From Simmondsia chinensis (lineage: Eukaryota > Streptophyta > Magnoliopsida > Caryophyllales > Simmondsiaceae), in contig JAGTTD010000026.1 of the NCBI GenBank assembly GCA_018398585.1, positions 4,035,001 through 4,099,000 on the forward strand: a stretch of DNA of 64,000 nucleotides. Reading direction: 5' to 3'. Under the pieces are notes generated by a model. That model ran no database searches. It was not told where the DNA came from and worked only from the letters and a program-made list of their open reading frames with translations. The position numbers were made by a program, and so were the translations under genes. Below, piece after piece: positions 22,865-33,430 of this stretch (the stretch's first letter is position 1; each line of letters starts with the position of its first letter).

Positions 22865-23612
22865 TTTCGTTTCTCTGACTCTCTTTCAATTCTATCACGA
22901 TGTATCATTAATATGTGTGTGTTGTGTACGTATTCTATAACGTTCAGGGGTGCCGACATGATTTGTTTTATGGTACTGTTTTTGTTTGAGTTTTGTTAAA
23001 GAGCGTTATTTCAGTGTTTGTTGAAGTGCATTTATTATGGGCATGAAGATATGGATTTTGTAAGAATTACATGGTTGGATAAAGTAATATATGAATGATA
23101 TTGTTAGTTTCTTAAAGAATATAAGGATTACCTGTACTGTTACCTAGTTTAATATTTTATATATTAAATAATTATAATAAAATTATATGTAAGGGTCCAA
23201 TAACCCAACCAAAGCCTTTAATCTGGGTGTTACAATGAAAAGGAACCATATGGAAAATGAAAGAAAAATGAAGACGAAATATAAAACACTAATTTGTGTG
23301 GTTCAAGATGAGCCTATATCTTATATCTTCATAGGATCAATCCACTATGAGAATATTAATGTTTACGAACAACAAGGTCGCCATTAAAGTTTTACAATGT
23401 AAAAAGAAAACCTTTAACTAACAAGTACTCCTAACTGAATAAAGCCCTCAAAGGACTAAGTCGCTGCAAAAGCACACTAAGAAAAACATTCAAAACCCTC
23501 AACGAACGTGGAAGACGATTATGAATGGGGAAACCCCTTCAGTAGAGAACATTCTTCCCCTCTCCTCCCCCCCCCCCATCCATCTTACCTCCATTCTTGA
23601 ATAAAAATCTAT
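22865..23612. other. ASR 3' flank, non-coding
   Basis: The 3' UTR and polyadenylation region presumably lie just after 22864. The rest is AT-rich with no domain. An 11-C run is at 23567-23577. Confidence 0.5.
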
Positions 23613-23627
23613 TCCATAACTGAAGTA

Positions 23628-23883
23628 GGGTTCATTTACCGGGCACTAAGGCACCGGATCCCATTAGAACTCCGAAGTTAAGCGTGTTTGGGCGAGAGTA
23701 GTACTAGGATGGGTGACCTCCTGAGAAGTCCTTGTGTTGCCAACCCTATAAGGTTGGGGGTCCTCGGAAACAGCCTCTCGGCCGAGTTACACTCTGAAGG
23801 GGTAAGGCTGCTTACTTCCACCCCTCCCAGACCCCGTTTATGCAGGAGCACTTGAGACATTGGATCTGTTGTTGTTGTTGTAC
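23628..23883 (+). mobile_element. 5S rRNA-headed SINE-like retroposon, full-length copy 1
   Basis: Bases 23628-23745 are a diverged but complete 5S rRNA sequence, with landmarks CACCGGATCCCATTAGAACT, CGAAGTTAAGCGTG, GGGCGAGAGTAGTACTAGG and ATGGGTGACCTCCTGAGAAG, so the 5S internal promoter (A box, intermediate element, C box) is recognisable. It is followed directly by an RTE-LINE-like tail (GGTCCTCGGAAACAGCC, GGGGTAAGGCTGC) ending (TTG)n. Flanks TCCATAACTGAAGTA (23613) and TCCATAACTGAAATA (23884) are a 15-bp target duplication, showing that head and tail moved as one unit. It is not a functional 5S gene array unit. Confidence 0.85.
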
Positions 23884-24055
23884 TCCATAACTGAAATAGG
23901 GGGATACATGCTATACTATGAAGTCCCTCACAGAAGGTTCAAAATCTAGGGTGAGACATAATCAACTACAACAGAGGGAGTACATGGTAGCCAATAGAGT
24001 AGACTTGGATGAAAAATAGCCTAAAGAAGTACAGAACCTATTCATAAGAAAAACA

Positions 24056-24722
24056 AAGGAAACATATGGACCTTCTAGTTGTTAAGAACCTTCTCGATCC
24101 TCATTTTGTGCCTCCCTTTCTATCATATGGATCTTTGAGAATCTTCGTGTAGTGAGGACTGGGCAATCGAGATCCATCTTCCTGGCATTCCCTTATATTG
24201 ATGGTGAGTTCAAGATGGTCTTCAATTTGTATCTGGCCATATTTCATTTTCTTCGTTTGTGCATTACTTGCTTTATTTGTTTTATTTTCTTCCATTTTAG
24301 CATTCCTTGCGGTAGAGATCCCATTCGATAATGTGACCACTTAGCATTCAATTATGAAGTTCACTTCTCCTTTCGACTCCTCGACATTGAATCTTTGTGA
24401 AGGGTCCACAGGGGGTTACTTGAAGATCGACGTTGTGGGATCTAGCAATAATTCAAGGATCGCCTTATTAACTCGAATAGGGCCAAGACCTTCGATATAG
24501 AACTTGACCTCGACAAAGTTGGAGCAAGACATAAATGGCCTATCCTTTTCATTTGAAGCCCTCCACTTCAGCTATCAATTCAACATGTTCGGTTTTACCT
24601 AGATCTTCCACGTTCCCTTCCAGCCGCATCTATTCGGTCTTAATCTTGAACTCAAGCAGCAAAATTACCACCATCCTAATGTTAGCTTGGTCTAGGGGGA
24701 CTGATTGCTTGGTGTTTACTTA
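24056..24722 (-). mobile_element. Unassigned dispersed repeat, copy 1
   Basis: Bases 24325-24690 recur in pieces at 29199-29257 and 30730-31025 in the same orientation, sharing GAAGTTCACTTCTCCTTTCG, ACTCGAATAGGGCCAAGACC and ACAAAGTTGGAGCAAGA. On the minus strand the shared part reads VKFYIEGLGPIRVNKAILEL before a frame shift, and another open frame (24340-24101) lies downstream. This looks like a piece of retroelement coding sequence, but I do not recognise the family. Confidence 0.45.
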
Positions 24723-25180
24723 GCAAGTTAAGTCATATCAAGTAATATAGAATGAGTTGAATATGGTCCCAATGGGATTGTTTATTGAACGAGTACCAAA
24801 ATTAGTAGTTTCAACACTATTTGAAAGAGCAAAATTTGTGATTTTCGATATAAAACAAAATAAAATGAAAAAGAACATAAATGGTTACTGATTTTATGAA
24901 AGGTATACTGATTTTAGATGATTTTTATAATTTAATAAGATCCAAGACATTCGATTTTACCTCATTGCATCAATATGCCTTTCTATTTTGGATATTCAAG
25001 TTGTTATTACATGTTGATGGTCAAAAACCCTAATTTACTAAATATTCTCTTTTGAGCAATATTTAGCATGATCTTTTACATATTAATTCATCAATCTCTT
25101 GCATGAACTTAAATAAAAAAAGAGTTTTGAAGATCCATTATTTTCACTTAAGACAACACAAATCGTGTTGGCGGATAGAA
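24723..25180. other. AT-rich non-coding sequence
   Basis: Nothing recognisable is seen. Confidence 0.5.
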
Positions 25181-25622
25181 TGATACCGCCTCCATTGGTG
25201 GATAGCTTGGTGGATGAGTCATTGGTGGGTTGGCGGCTATGGCATGGTGAGCTCAGAAGGGACGCCGCTTGAAGAGGAAACATGGCTTTTAATAGTTTAA
25301 CATCAATTAGGATAGCTTATATTAGTATTTATTTATTTATATTTATCCCTTTTATTTTAGTAGGAGCACACAGATTATAATCTCAACTGTTGATCTAAAT
25401 TAGGAGTTTGAGTCTAGTTAGGAAAGTTTCTCTATTTAAACAAGAGAAACCCTAAGGTTTATTAGCATTCAATTTCAGATTTAATTTTAAGAATTTATTG
25501 GGTTTTCTCTCTTTTTCAGGTTGTGAGAAATTGAGCATCTTTTTCCCCTTATTTTGTTAATTTCGTAATAAAATTGAAAGGAAAGGTTCCATCCCCAAAT
25601 TTCCACTTTACATGCTGCATCA
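25181..25622 (+). repeat. 5' LTR of gypsy element
   Basis: It starts TGATACCGCCTCC and ends GCTGCATCA, next to the PBS. It is colinear with 28437-29198 except for a 330-bp insertion in the latter. Confidence 0.8.
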
Positions 25623-25638
25623 ATTGGTATCAAAGCTC
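25623..25638 (+). other. Primer-binding site (initiator tRNA-Met type)
   Basis: ATTGGTATCAAAGCTC begins at the LTR edge. It matches the usual TGGTATCAGAGC complement of initiator tRNA-Met with one or two changes. Confidence 0.75.
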
Positions 25639-26159
25639 ATAACAACTTCGGAGATGGCCTGTGGGCGATAGAGATACACCACCGTTGGAGGCGTTTACGA
25701 GCGAGACGTACAACGGCGGAATGAGAGAAGGTTCAAGGATATGGAATAGAGATTTTGGCAAATCGAGCATTGCTTGATTCAACTGGGGGCAAATCCCGAT
25801 CAAATACCGGAAACCCAGCCCTAACACCCATTGATAGGGGGTGATAAGGAAGACACGGACGAAAGCTTCCTTAACCCGTTCCCGAAAGCAGAGGCCCTGA
25901 TTAGACGAATGAGGAGTAATCGGCCCAATACCGAGCATGCCGCCAATGTTGATGAACGGAGATGAAAGTCCGGTCGCCAGATTGAGATTCCAGAGTTTGA
26001 AGGCTCAAGATGAGCTGGCATCGCGATGCGAAGAGGAGGTAACGGGTGATGAAGGTCGCTTGCTATTGGTTAGACGAATTGGATTCACGCCCAAGGAAGC
26101 AAAAGGAGATGAATGGCTTCGACACAACATCTTCTAGAAGACATGTACAATTGGTGAGA

Positions 26160-26923
26160 GGGTATGCTACCTAGTCATCAACTATGAGAGTTGTGAGAAC
26201 GCCATCTCTAAGGAAGCCGTCCAAAAGCTAAGGTTGAAGACGGAGGAGCATCCGAATCCTTACAAGATGTCATGGCTCGAGACAGGCGATCAAGTAATCG
26301 TTTTGAAACATTGCCTAGCTAATTTCTCTATTGGGTGAAGTATTGGGATAGAGTAGTGCGATGTTGGGACCATGGATATGTGTCATCTGTTATTGGGACG
26401 ACCTTGGCCATACGGTAGAGGTACTATACATGACGGGAGAAAGAACATGCATAGCTTTATCTTTGAAGGAACAAGGACCATCTTGTTGCCCAAGAAAGAT
26501 AAGGTGACAAGTGTGTCGAAGGCTAAAGACCCAGGATCGGAAGACAGAGCCATGTTCATCAAAGTAGTTGCCAAGTTAGAGCTCGCGTCTACACCAATAG
26601 GCGACATTGGGAGAGAACCTATCTTTTATAAGCAGACATATCTTGATTTGTCTTCTCCATCCATCTTTGATGAGCCCACATATGATGAGCTCATCTATGT
26701 TGAGGAGGAGGTGCCGGATAAGATTGGGAGTCTATCAAAGGAGGTGTGCCTAGAAGGGTTGGCGTATTGCTTACTACCAAAAAGGGAGGAACAATACCAG
26801 CTAGGTTGGGTTCTCGAAGTTGCCTTACGAAGAAGGAAGATTCAATACCAAGTAAGCCTTATGGAGCGTGAGATTTCAGGCACCAAGTATGGAGACTACT
26901 TGCTAAGAGCTACATTCGAGTAA
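26160..26923 (+). pseudogene. Ty3-gypsy gag-pol: aspartic protease region
   Basis: From about 26160, LRLKTEEHPNPYKMSWLETG and then MCHLLLGRPWPYGRGTIHDG match the C-terminal half of plant Ty3-gypsy aspartic proteases and the linker towards RT. A 183-residue open frame runs 26372-26923, its downstream half unlike the usual RT start. The upstream gag-like region (25650-26150) shows RRFKDMERRFWQIEHCLIQL with stops. The frame is broken near 26336, and RT motifs are absent. Confidence 0.65.
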
Positions 26924-27024
26924 ATCAGAAGGGCGAATTAGCTATATTGACACCATAAAAGGCTAGAACTTGGGAGAAATATCTTGATGGCAAAACATAA
27001 CAGGGAGGAGAGCTGGAGGAGGTA

Positions 27025-27715
27025 TAGGGGTTTTTCATGGTTCGGTTGATCGTATTGAAAAGTATTTCGGTTCGGTTAACCGTATCAAAAATACTCAAAA
27101 ATCTCTAACCGTTACCGTAACCGAAAAGACCAGTTAACAGACTTTCAGTAATTCGGTAAATCAGTTCGATTATTCCAATAAAACCAGTTACCAAAAAAAT
27201 AATACAATGCATATTTCATGTTATATGATTTATCTCCTTAACGGTTTGTAAATATCTAAAAATATGATAATATTCAACAAATTATAAGCTTACAATCCAA
27301 TTCGAAAAAATTAAACATATCATCTCTCATTTTAATCAACATGTGGGCAAATGAATAGAATTGGATTGTAGTAAAGTAGTGCTTAGTTAATATTTAGGAT
27401 ATAACAATTGCGCACGAGTATTTGATATTAGGAGATGAATTAGGAAAAAAGATAAAATTGATCATGCATTATGGAATATTCATTTATAAGCTAGAAAAAC
27501 GTACTTAATTAAAATTATAATATTATGAACATATAAAAATATATACAGGATATATACTATTTTGGTAAATCGGTTAACCGGAATGGACAAAATCACTATT
27601 TGTTACCGTCCTGAAATACCTCAAAATTTTTCAATTTGGTTAACCGACCCGGAAGTTGATATTTCATAAATTCAGTTTGGTATTTCGGTTGCCAATTTTT
27701 TTGAACACTCTTCTA
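27025..27715. mobile_element. MITE with GGTTCGGTT subterminal repeats
   Basis: The ends TAGGGGTTTTTCATGGTTCG and GAACACTCTTCTA are imperfect inverted relatives. GGTTCGGTTAACCG-type motifs occur near both ends in opposite orientation around an AT-rich centre. This is the common TAGGGGTGTTCA...TGAACACCCCTA class of plant MITE. The target duplication is not clear. Confidence 0.55.
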
Positions 27716-27889
27716 AGTATTGTGTTGCCAGCAGTAAACAATCCACATGGAATAGAACAAGCACCGGAGGTCATCTTACTGGAATAGCCTCACTACTGGA
27801 CGAGTCTTGTGAAGCGTAACGTAGTCATACATCAAGCATTCATAGTTCTCTGGACACCGAAGAAGGACGAGGCTTGACAAAGGAATATT

Positions 27890-28216
27890 GGCGGCAGGAC
27901 ACTTAGTTGGGTCACTGAGTACTATGAGCTTTTCGCACCATTGGCAGCTGATCTAGCAAAGGCGGCAAGGAGAATGTTGGGTGTCCTTATCCAACATTTT
28001 ATTGCCGAACACGTAAGAAGGCGGGGACAGGGGACATTGTGTCCACGAGAGAAGGCGGTACTCTTCCCTTCCGACCAACAGGCTGAACATGATCAGATCC
28101 GAAGGTCATTACTTGGAGCCCGCGCCAGACACAAGAAAGTGGACATAAGGATTCCCAACATAACTCTCACACTGGCGAAAATAGTCCAAACGAGCCCATG
28201 TCGAATTCGTGAGTAA
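27890..28216 (+). pseudogene. Unidentified C-terminal remnant of gypsy polyprotein
   Basis: A 91-residue open frame (27941-28216) continues an upstream reading (TEYYELFAPLAADLAKAARR). It is basic and has no motif I can assign. Its position before the 3' LTR suggests degraded pol sequence. Confidence 0.35.
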
Positions 28217-28436
28217 ATTCTCTTCAGCTTGGGGAGGATGATGTTGTCCACACCTTGGTAGGGCAAGGTTCAACACACATCTTGGCAAGCCGGGACAACA
28301 GACCACAACTGGGTAAGATTGGCGATCTAGAGTTTGGCGAGACGGAGTCCAGGTGTGCAGGAATATGGCTGGGCAAAATTGACCCATATGATCCATCAAC
28401 GAATTCGAGGATGAATTCTTTCTAGCTTGGAGAAAA

Positions 28437-29198
28437 TGATGCAACCCCCCCTCCATTGGCGAATATGACATGGCTAGCTCAGAAGGGACGCGGCTTGAAG
28501 AGGAAATGCGGCCTTTAAGAGTTTAACATCAATTAGAATAGCTTATATTAGCATCTATTTATTAATATATATCCCTTTTATTTTAAAAACGAAAGCCCGA
28601 CGAAGGCCTATGCCGCAGTAAGAAAGAAAGTACGTTAAGGTTACGAAGTCACTTTGCCATCTATAAAGGAAAAGGCGTCGGTACGAAGTCGCGTCAACTG
28701 TGGATATAGACTAGGCTATAAAGGACAACGAAAAGGTACCACAAATCAAGTGTAAAAAGATGATTCAGGAAATGAGAATCAGAGGGTGCATATAGGAAAT
28801 CATCTCCGGACCTTTCATTTTCCTTACTGCTTTTGGCTTTTGGTTAGACAGTGAGTTCCCCATAGCTTTCAAGTCAAGGAAGATTCCCAAATCCAGTCTA
28901 TTTAAATAAAAGGAATTTATTTTAGTAGGAGCACACTAATTGCCATCTTAACCGTTGATCCTAAATTAGGAGTTTGAGTCTAGTTATGAAAGCTCCCCTA
29001 TTTAAATAAAAGGAACCCCAGGGTTTATTAGCTTTCAATTTCATATTTAATTTTAAGATTTCTAGGGACTTCTCTCCTTCTCGGGTTGTGAGAAATTGAG
29101 AACCTTTTTCCCCTTATTTTATTATTGTCATAATAAAATTGAAAGGGAATGCCATTGAACCTTCCTATTCCCAAATTTTCACTTTATGCGTTGCATCA
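28437..29198 (+). repeat. 3' LTR of gypsy element with internal insertion
   Basis: Compared with the 5' LTR it has an extra segment at about 28586-28915 (330 bp), bounded by TTTTATTTTA and TTTATTTTAG, which looks like a short target duplication around an unidentified insertion. The end TTGCATCA is followed by ATTCGAGAGTGGG, part of the dispersed repeat also seen at 24.3 kb. Confidence 0.75.
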
Positions 29199-29262
29199 AT
29201 TCGAGAGTGGGACCATTTCGCATTCAATTCCGAAGTTCACTTCTCCTTTCGCCTTTTACATA

Positions 29263-30722
29263 TGTGTTTTGTTGCAATCTAGTTACATTGAGACTTGGGG
29301 TGCATCGAAGCAAACAAGAGTTGAAAAATGGAAAAATCAAGTGTAAGTTAGGCATATTTGAACACTATACTGAGAAACTCAACTATGTGTGTAAAAGAAG
29401 GACCCATTGGGTCATAATTCGGTGCCTCAAATAGATCTTATAAGGTTTCGGGAATTAATCAACCAATCGGTACAAGGACCGATCAATTTAGCAGCATACT
29501 ATGGGATAGAACCTACAGTAGGACTGTCGATCAATCCGACAAAAGTGGCGATCGATTGGAAGCCTTATAGTGGGCCAACCGATTGTTCGGCACTCAGCTA
29601 AATACCCACAGAGGCAGTTAGGTCACGCCGCGGGTATAAATAGAGAAGAGGAGACCTAAATTTTTCGATCTTTTACCTCGTCTCCTCTCCTCTTATCCTT
29701 CTTAAACCCGCTATGAGATCTAAGGGTTCTCCAAAGCTGAAGCGCAGGTGGTTAGAGTGCTGGGGGATCAAAGCATGTGTCAACATTAGCCTCAACCAAG
29801 AGAATCTTCGCTCATGAGTTTTTCTTCATTTTCTCTTTTAGATTTTGTGATGTGTAAAAGTCACATGGAGGAGCAGATTTGTGGTTTAGGGATGAAGGAC
29901 TAGTAGCTGTCTGGATCCTGGATTTATATTTTATTGTTGGCAATAATTTATGGTATGTTATTTTCACACCCCTATGGGAAATTAATTATTGTGATTGGTT
30001 TTCTATGGATGAGCTTCGTTTCTTTTTGTCCAAGTCACTTCTTTTTTTGTCCAAGTTGCTTCTCTTTTTGTCTAACTCACTTCCTTTTTTCTTTGTGAGT
30101 TTCGGGAATATCCCCATTCATAGGTTCGAGTTCCACATTTATGAATTAAAAGGTCCGAATAGTCATGTTTAGATTCCCGATTTATTTGCGTTCTGTCTAT
30201 GTGCTTGTAGATTGGGCTTTAAAATAGCCAGTTTTCACATGTGGTGAGGCTTGAGGTTGTACCCAATCTTGAACCTTATCTTTATACAAGTTAACGTTGA
30301 ATTAGGAGTGAGAAAGGAATTAAGCAATGCTATTGAGATAACCCATGCTATACTTAGAGTGATAAGATATATGGCCTTAGACTAGTTCATTACCCTAAGC
30401 CCTAATTTAAATGTTAACCCATGCTCAGTGTTTGTAACCTAAGCCCTCTAAATCATTATCATAATAAAGTATAATGATGGGGTTCGAGCTAAGGTATCTA
30501 GAATTCATTCTCTAAACTACCCTTAATTGATTTGACAACTTTAATTGACTGTTAGTTCTCTTAGATTAGTCAACAAATCATTCAAACCAAAAAAACAGAG
30601 TTTTACCCGCTCATTAATCACCGAATCCGACTTAACACCGATTCCCTGTGGATACGCCACTCGTATACCCGACTAAGCTACGACGATCTCGTATGCTTGC
30701 GAGTACATGGTTTTAAAACACA
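29263..30722. mobile_element. Solo-LTR-like insertion
   Basis: Comparison with repeat copy 1 at 24.3 kb shows that an otherwise continuous repeat is split here by about 1460 bp. The insertion begins TGTGTTTT and ends AAAACACA, an 8-bp inverted TG...CA end typical of LTRs. TCCCTGTGGATACGCCACTC near the right end resembles the downstream part of some gypsy LTRs. Short frames inside (29407-29601, 29879-30172) have no family resemblance. No perfect target duplication is seen. Confidence 0.5.
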
Positions 30723-31030
30723 TCTCTAAAACTTGATCAGGGTCCACCGGGGGTTACTTGTAGATTGTTGCTGTAGGATCTAGCAGTAATTCTAGGATGG
30801 AATTAACTCGAATAGGGCCAAGACCTTCGTCGTAGAACTTGGCCTCGACAAAGTTGGAGCAAGAAATAAATTACTTATCCTTTTCATTTATAGCCCTCCA
30901 CTTCAACTACTATTTCGACATTTTTGTTTTCATCCAAATCTTCCACATCTTGTTCAAGATGCATCGACTCTGTCTTAACCTTGAACTCAAGCAGCAGTAT
31001 TATCACCATTCTAATGTCAGCTTGGTTTAG
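30723..31030 (-). mobile_element. Unassigned dispersed repeat, copy 2
   Basis: This is the right part of the repeat at 24390-24690; the two share long identical stretches. Its left part (29199-29257) is separated by the solo-LTR-like insertion and is itself cut by the edge of the gypsy element. Confidence 0.55.
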
Positions 31031-31267
31031 TATAGCACTCCAAATTGGATCTAGAATTGTTTATACACCTCTTGTAAGTTAGGATTACCTTGTTATGCTA
31101 GAACATCCATGACCTCGGGCTGTAGCCATCCTACTACCAAGTTCTTGGTTTTTCTGTTTGACCATCCACATTATAACTCCTCCACTTGCTCAAGTATGCC
31201 TTGTCTAGCATGAGAAAATCAAAACTGCTTATTAATGGTTGTATAGAGATCAGATGTATCCCAAGTG

Positions 31268-31412
31268 GACTTAACTAGTCCTCATTGCATCCTAGATGGT
31301 CATCATCAGAATGGATGTATTTACCTAGAGTATAACCATGGGACTTAACCAGTTCTCATCGTATCCATCTAGGAGGGTCATCATCAGAATTGACGTATTA
31401 CCTAGAGTATAA
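31268..31412. repeat. Tandem duplication, unit about 73 bp
   Basis: Two units share GGACTTAACYAGTYCTCAT, GGTCATCATCAGAAT and ACCTAGAGTATAA with scattered differences. They lie in otherwise non-coding sequence (31031-31640). Confidence 0.75.
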
Positions 31413-31639
31413 TGCCACCACCATAACTCATCATCACTTAACTCAATACATACATACATATATATCTGGTGTTTTTCAATTGTATAATATATTACGTATT
31501 TTATATTTTTTTATGCATTTTATATTTAGTAGTGCAAGGTAGTTATCAGTGCCTTACATTTACTTTAGATTCAATAACTAATTTACTCACACCCCTAGGC
31601 CTCTGTACCATAATTGGGCAATTCACCATGAATGGGTGA

Positions 31640-31822
31640 TTAAATATATTCAATAGCACTAGTTTTTTTTTCGTCTTGCAAGAATTAACGTTTTATGTAC
31701 CTAGTTTGTGTATAAATAGGGTTGTGTTTTAGTGAATAAGAATTCATCCAATTCTTCCATCGTCAAGTATTCCTTTCGTTTCGGTTTTTTTATTTTAATT
31801 TTACATGATATCAGAGCAGGTG
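31640..31822 (+). mobile_element. LTR-like end with Met-tRNA-type PBS
   Basis: TATAAATAG at about 31709 lies roughly 100 bp before TTTTACATGATATCAGAGC. TGATATCAGAGC is one change from the common PBS TGGTATCAGAGC, so the segment before it may be an LTR. The sequence after it (about 31880-32100) resembles the internal/flanking part of short LTR retrotransposons but has no coding domain. Confidence 0.45.
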
Positions 31823-32187
31823 GATAATCCCAAACTCTTATTTAACACACCCTTTCCTTGTGAAGAGAGGTGCATTTCAGTTTATTAAGTCAAGGGCATC
31901 CCCAATGGTTACTTCCAATAGGATCAGCGAAGGCGAGTGGTATGTTTCAAGTAGAAAGAACTCCACATATGAGTCAAAGATTAATCCCACATAGGAGTTA
32001 TAAGAGTGAAAAGATCAATTTATAAGCCTAGTATGTTACTCCATATAATGTCAATTAATTTTAGGATGGAACCCCACTTGGCCTTATATGAATCTTATAT
32101 ATGCAAACTTCGTGGGTCGGGCATATACATATATATATATTAGGAGAGGCTGTAATGAGAATGAAAGTTAGGTGAGAAAATGAGAAA

Positions 32188-32730
32188 GTTAAAGCTACAC
32201 CGTTAAATCTTAAGTAAGATTAATCAATGGCTAAGATTTGTTGGACATTTGAAAAAATAGAAATTTTCTCCCATACCCCCCTCTTTCTCTCTCCACACAT
32301 ATCCCCTCTCCCACCAGGTCGCCACCTTATCGCCGCCATCGTCGCGGCCACGCCTACTGCTATCGGCACCCCCTTCTCTCTCTTCCGATACCTCCTTCCC
32401 AATATACCCCTTTCTCTCTCTCTCTCTCTCAGCCCCCTTCCCCACCACGTTGCCGGCAACCCTATCACCAGTAGCCCACCACCAACAACGTGGTGGGGAA
32501 GGGGGTGAGAGAGAGACGGGTATATAGGGAAGGGGTTTGTGGAGAGAGGGAGAGAAAAGGCGGTGGCACGGTGAGGTGGCAGCGCGGGTGCCACTAATTT
32601 GGTGGGGGAAGGTGTATGTGTGGGAGAGAGAAAGAGGGGGTATATGAGGGAAATTCTTTTTTTTTAATGCCTTACAAATCTTGGCCATTGATCCATCTTA
32701 CTTAAGTTTCAATGGTGTAGCTTTAATTTA
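32188..32730. mobile_element. Foldback MITE with long terminal inverted repeats
   Basis: The left end TTAAAGCTACACCGTTAAAT is mirrored by the right end around ATGGTGTAGCTTTAATTTAA. Inversion continues inward through AATCAATGGCTAAGATTTGT and its partner, and through CTCTTTCTCTCTCCACACAT, for about 100 bp. The centre has a second palindrome, CCCTTCCCCACCACGTTG and its inverse. The overlapping frames on both strands (up to 154 residues) are low-complexity readings of the repeats. Confidence 0.7.
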
Positions 32731-33052
32731 ACGTTTAAATTAAATACAATTTACTTCTTATTATCTATTTCAAAAAATAGCTTAGGGACTTATTTTTAAA
32801 AATTCGGTAAAAAGACATCATTTTTATGTGTTAAACTTTATTCGTAGGAGTAATTTGAATTTAATAACCCAGTTTAAGGGGGTGGTTTTTTAAAATTAAT
32901 TGTCCTTGGTGTGTATTATGTTTAATATTATAATTTTGGAAATTAAATTAAATGTTGAGGGGGTTAGTTGTATTTAGTAGAGAAGTTCAATGAGTTATTT
33001 TATAAAGTCAAAAGTGCAAATAGTGAGTTATTTTTAATTGCAAAGCTTAGAG
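32731..33052. other. AT-rich non-coding sequence
   Basis: This lies between the foldback MITE and the CACTA element; nothing recognisable is seen. Confidence 0.5.
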
Positions 33053-33069
33053 CACTAAAAAAAAGTGAT

Positions 33070-33430
33070 CATTACCAACAGTAGTATTTCAAGTTATATT
33101 GGTAATAGTTATACATTACCAATAGCAAAATGTTACTGTTGGTAATAATTTAGAAGGAGCAAAAAGTGAAAATAATAAAGACTTAGTCCCAACAAAAATA
33201 AATTTCTGTTGGTATTGATGTAGCCAATCCCAACAAAATAGATTTCTGTTGGTATTGACTAGCTTAATGCCAACAGAAATAAGTGCTATTGGTACTGACT
33301 AGCTCAATGTCTACAGAAATAAATTTTGTTGGTATTGACTAGATCATTGCCAAATAAAATAAATTTTGTTGGTACAGACTAAATTAATACCAATAGATGT
33401 ATTTATCAATAAACAAATTTTTCGATAAAA
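33070..33430. repeat. Left subterminal repeats of CACTA element
   Basis: Copies of TTACCAACA / TGTTGGTA recur every 30-50 bp, more degenerate than at the right end. Confidence 0.75.

Larger units (their letters stand above)
25181..29198 (+). mobile_element. Ty3-gypsy LTR retrotransposon, pol mostly deleted
   Basis: LTRs at 25181-25622 and 28437-29198 share long stretches (for example AGTTTGAGTCTAGTTA and TTGTGAGAAATTGAG). The 3' LTR starts TGATGCAA and ends TTGCATCA, a perfect 8-bp inverted end. An initiator-tRNA-Met-type PBS follows the 5' LTR, and GGAGAAAA precedes the 3' LTR. The interior holds gag-like remnants, a gypsy protease region and a small C-terminal remnant; RT, RNase H and integrase are not seen. 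No 5-bp target duplication is visible. Confidence 0.78.

Noticed and set aside
23628..23745. Functional 5S rRNA gene
   Set aside because: The sequence is diverged, single, fused to a retroposon tail and flanked by a target duplication; real 5S genes lie in tandem arrays.
29879..30172. 97-residue hydrophobic frame
   Set aside because: It contains an imperfect CTTTTTGTCCAAGTCACTT repeat inside a solo-LTR-like insertion and resembles no family.
32220..32688. Overlapping frames on both strands up to 154 residues
   Set aside because: They are low-complexity readings of the inverted repeats of a MITE.
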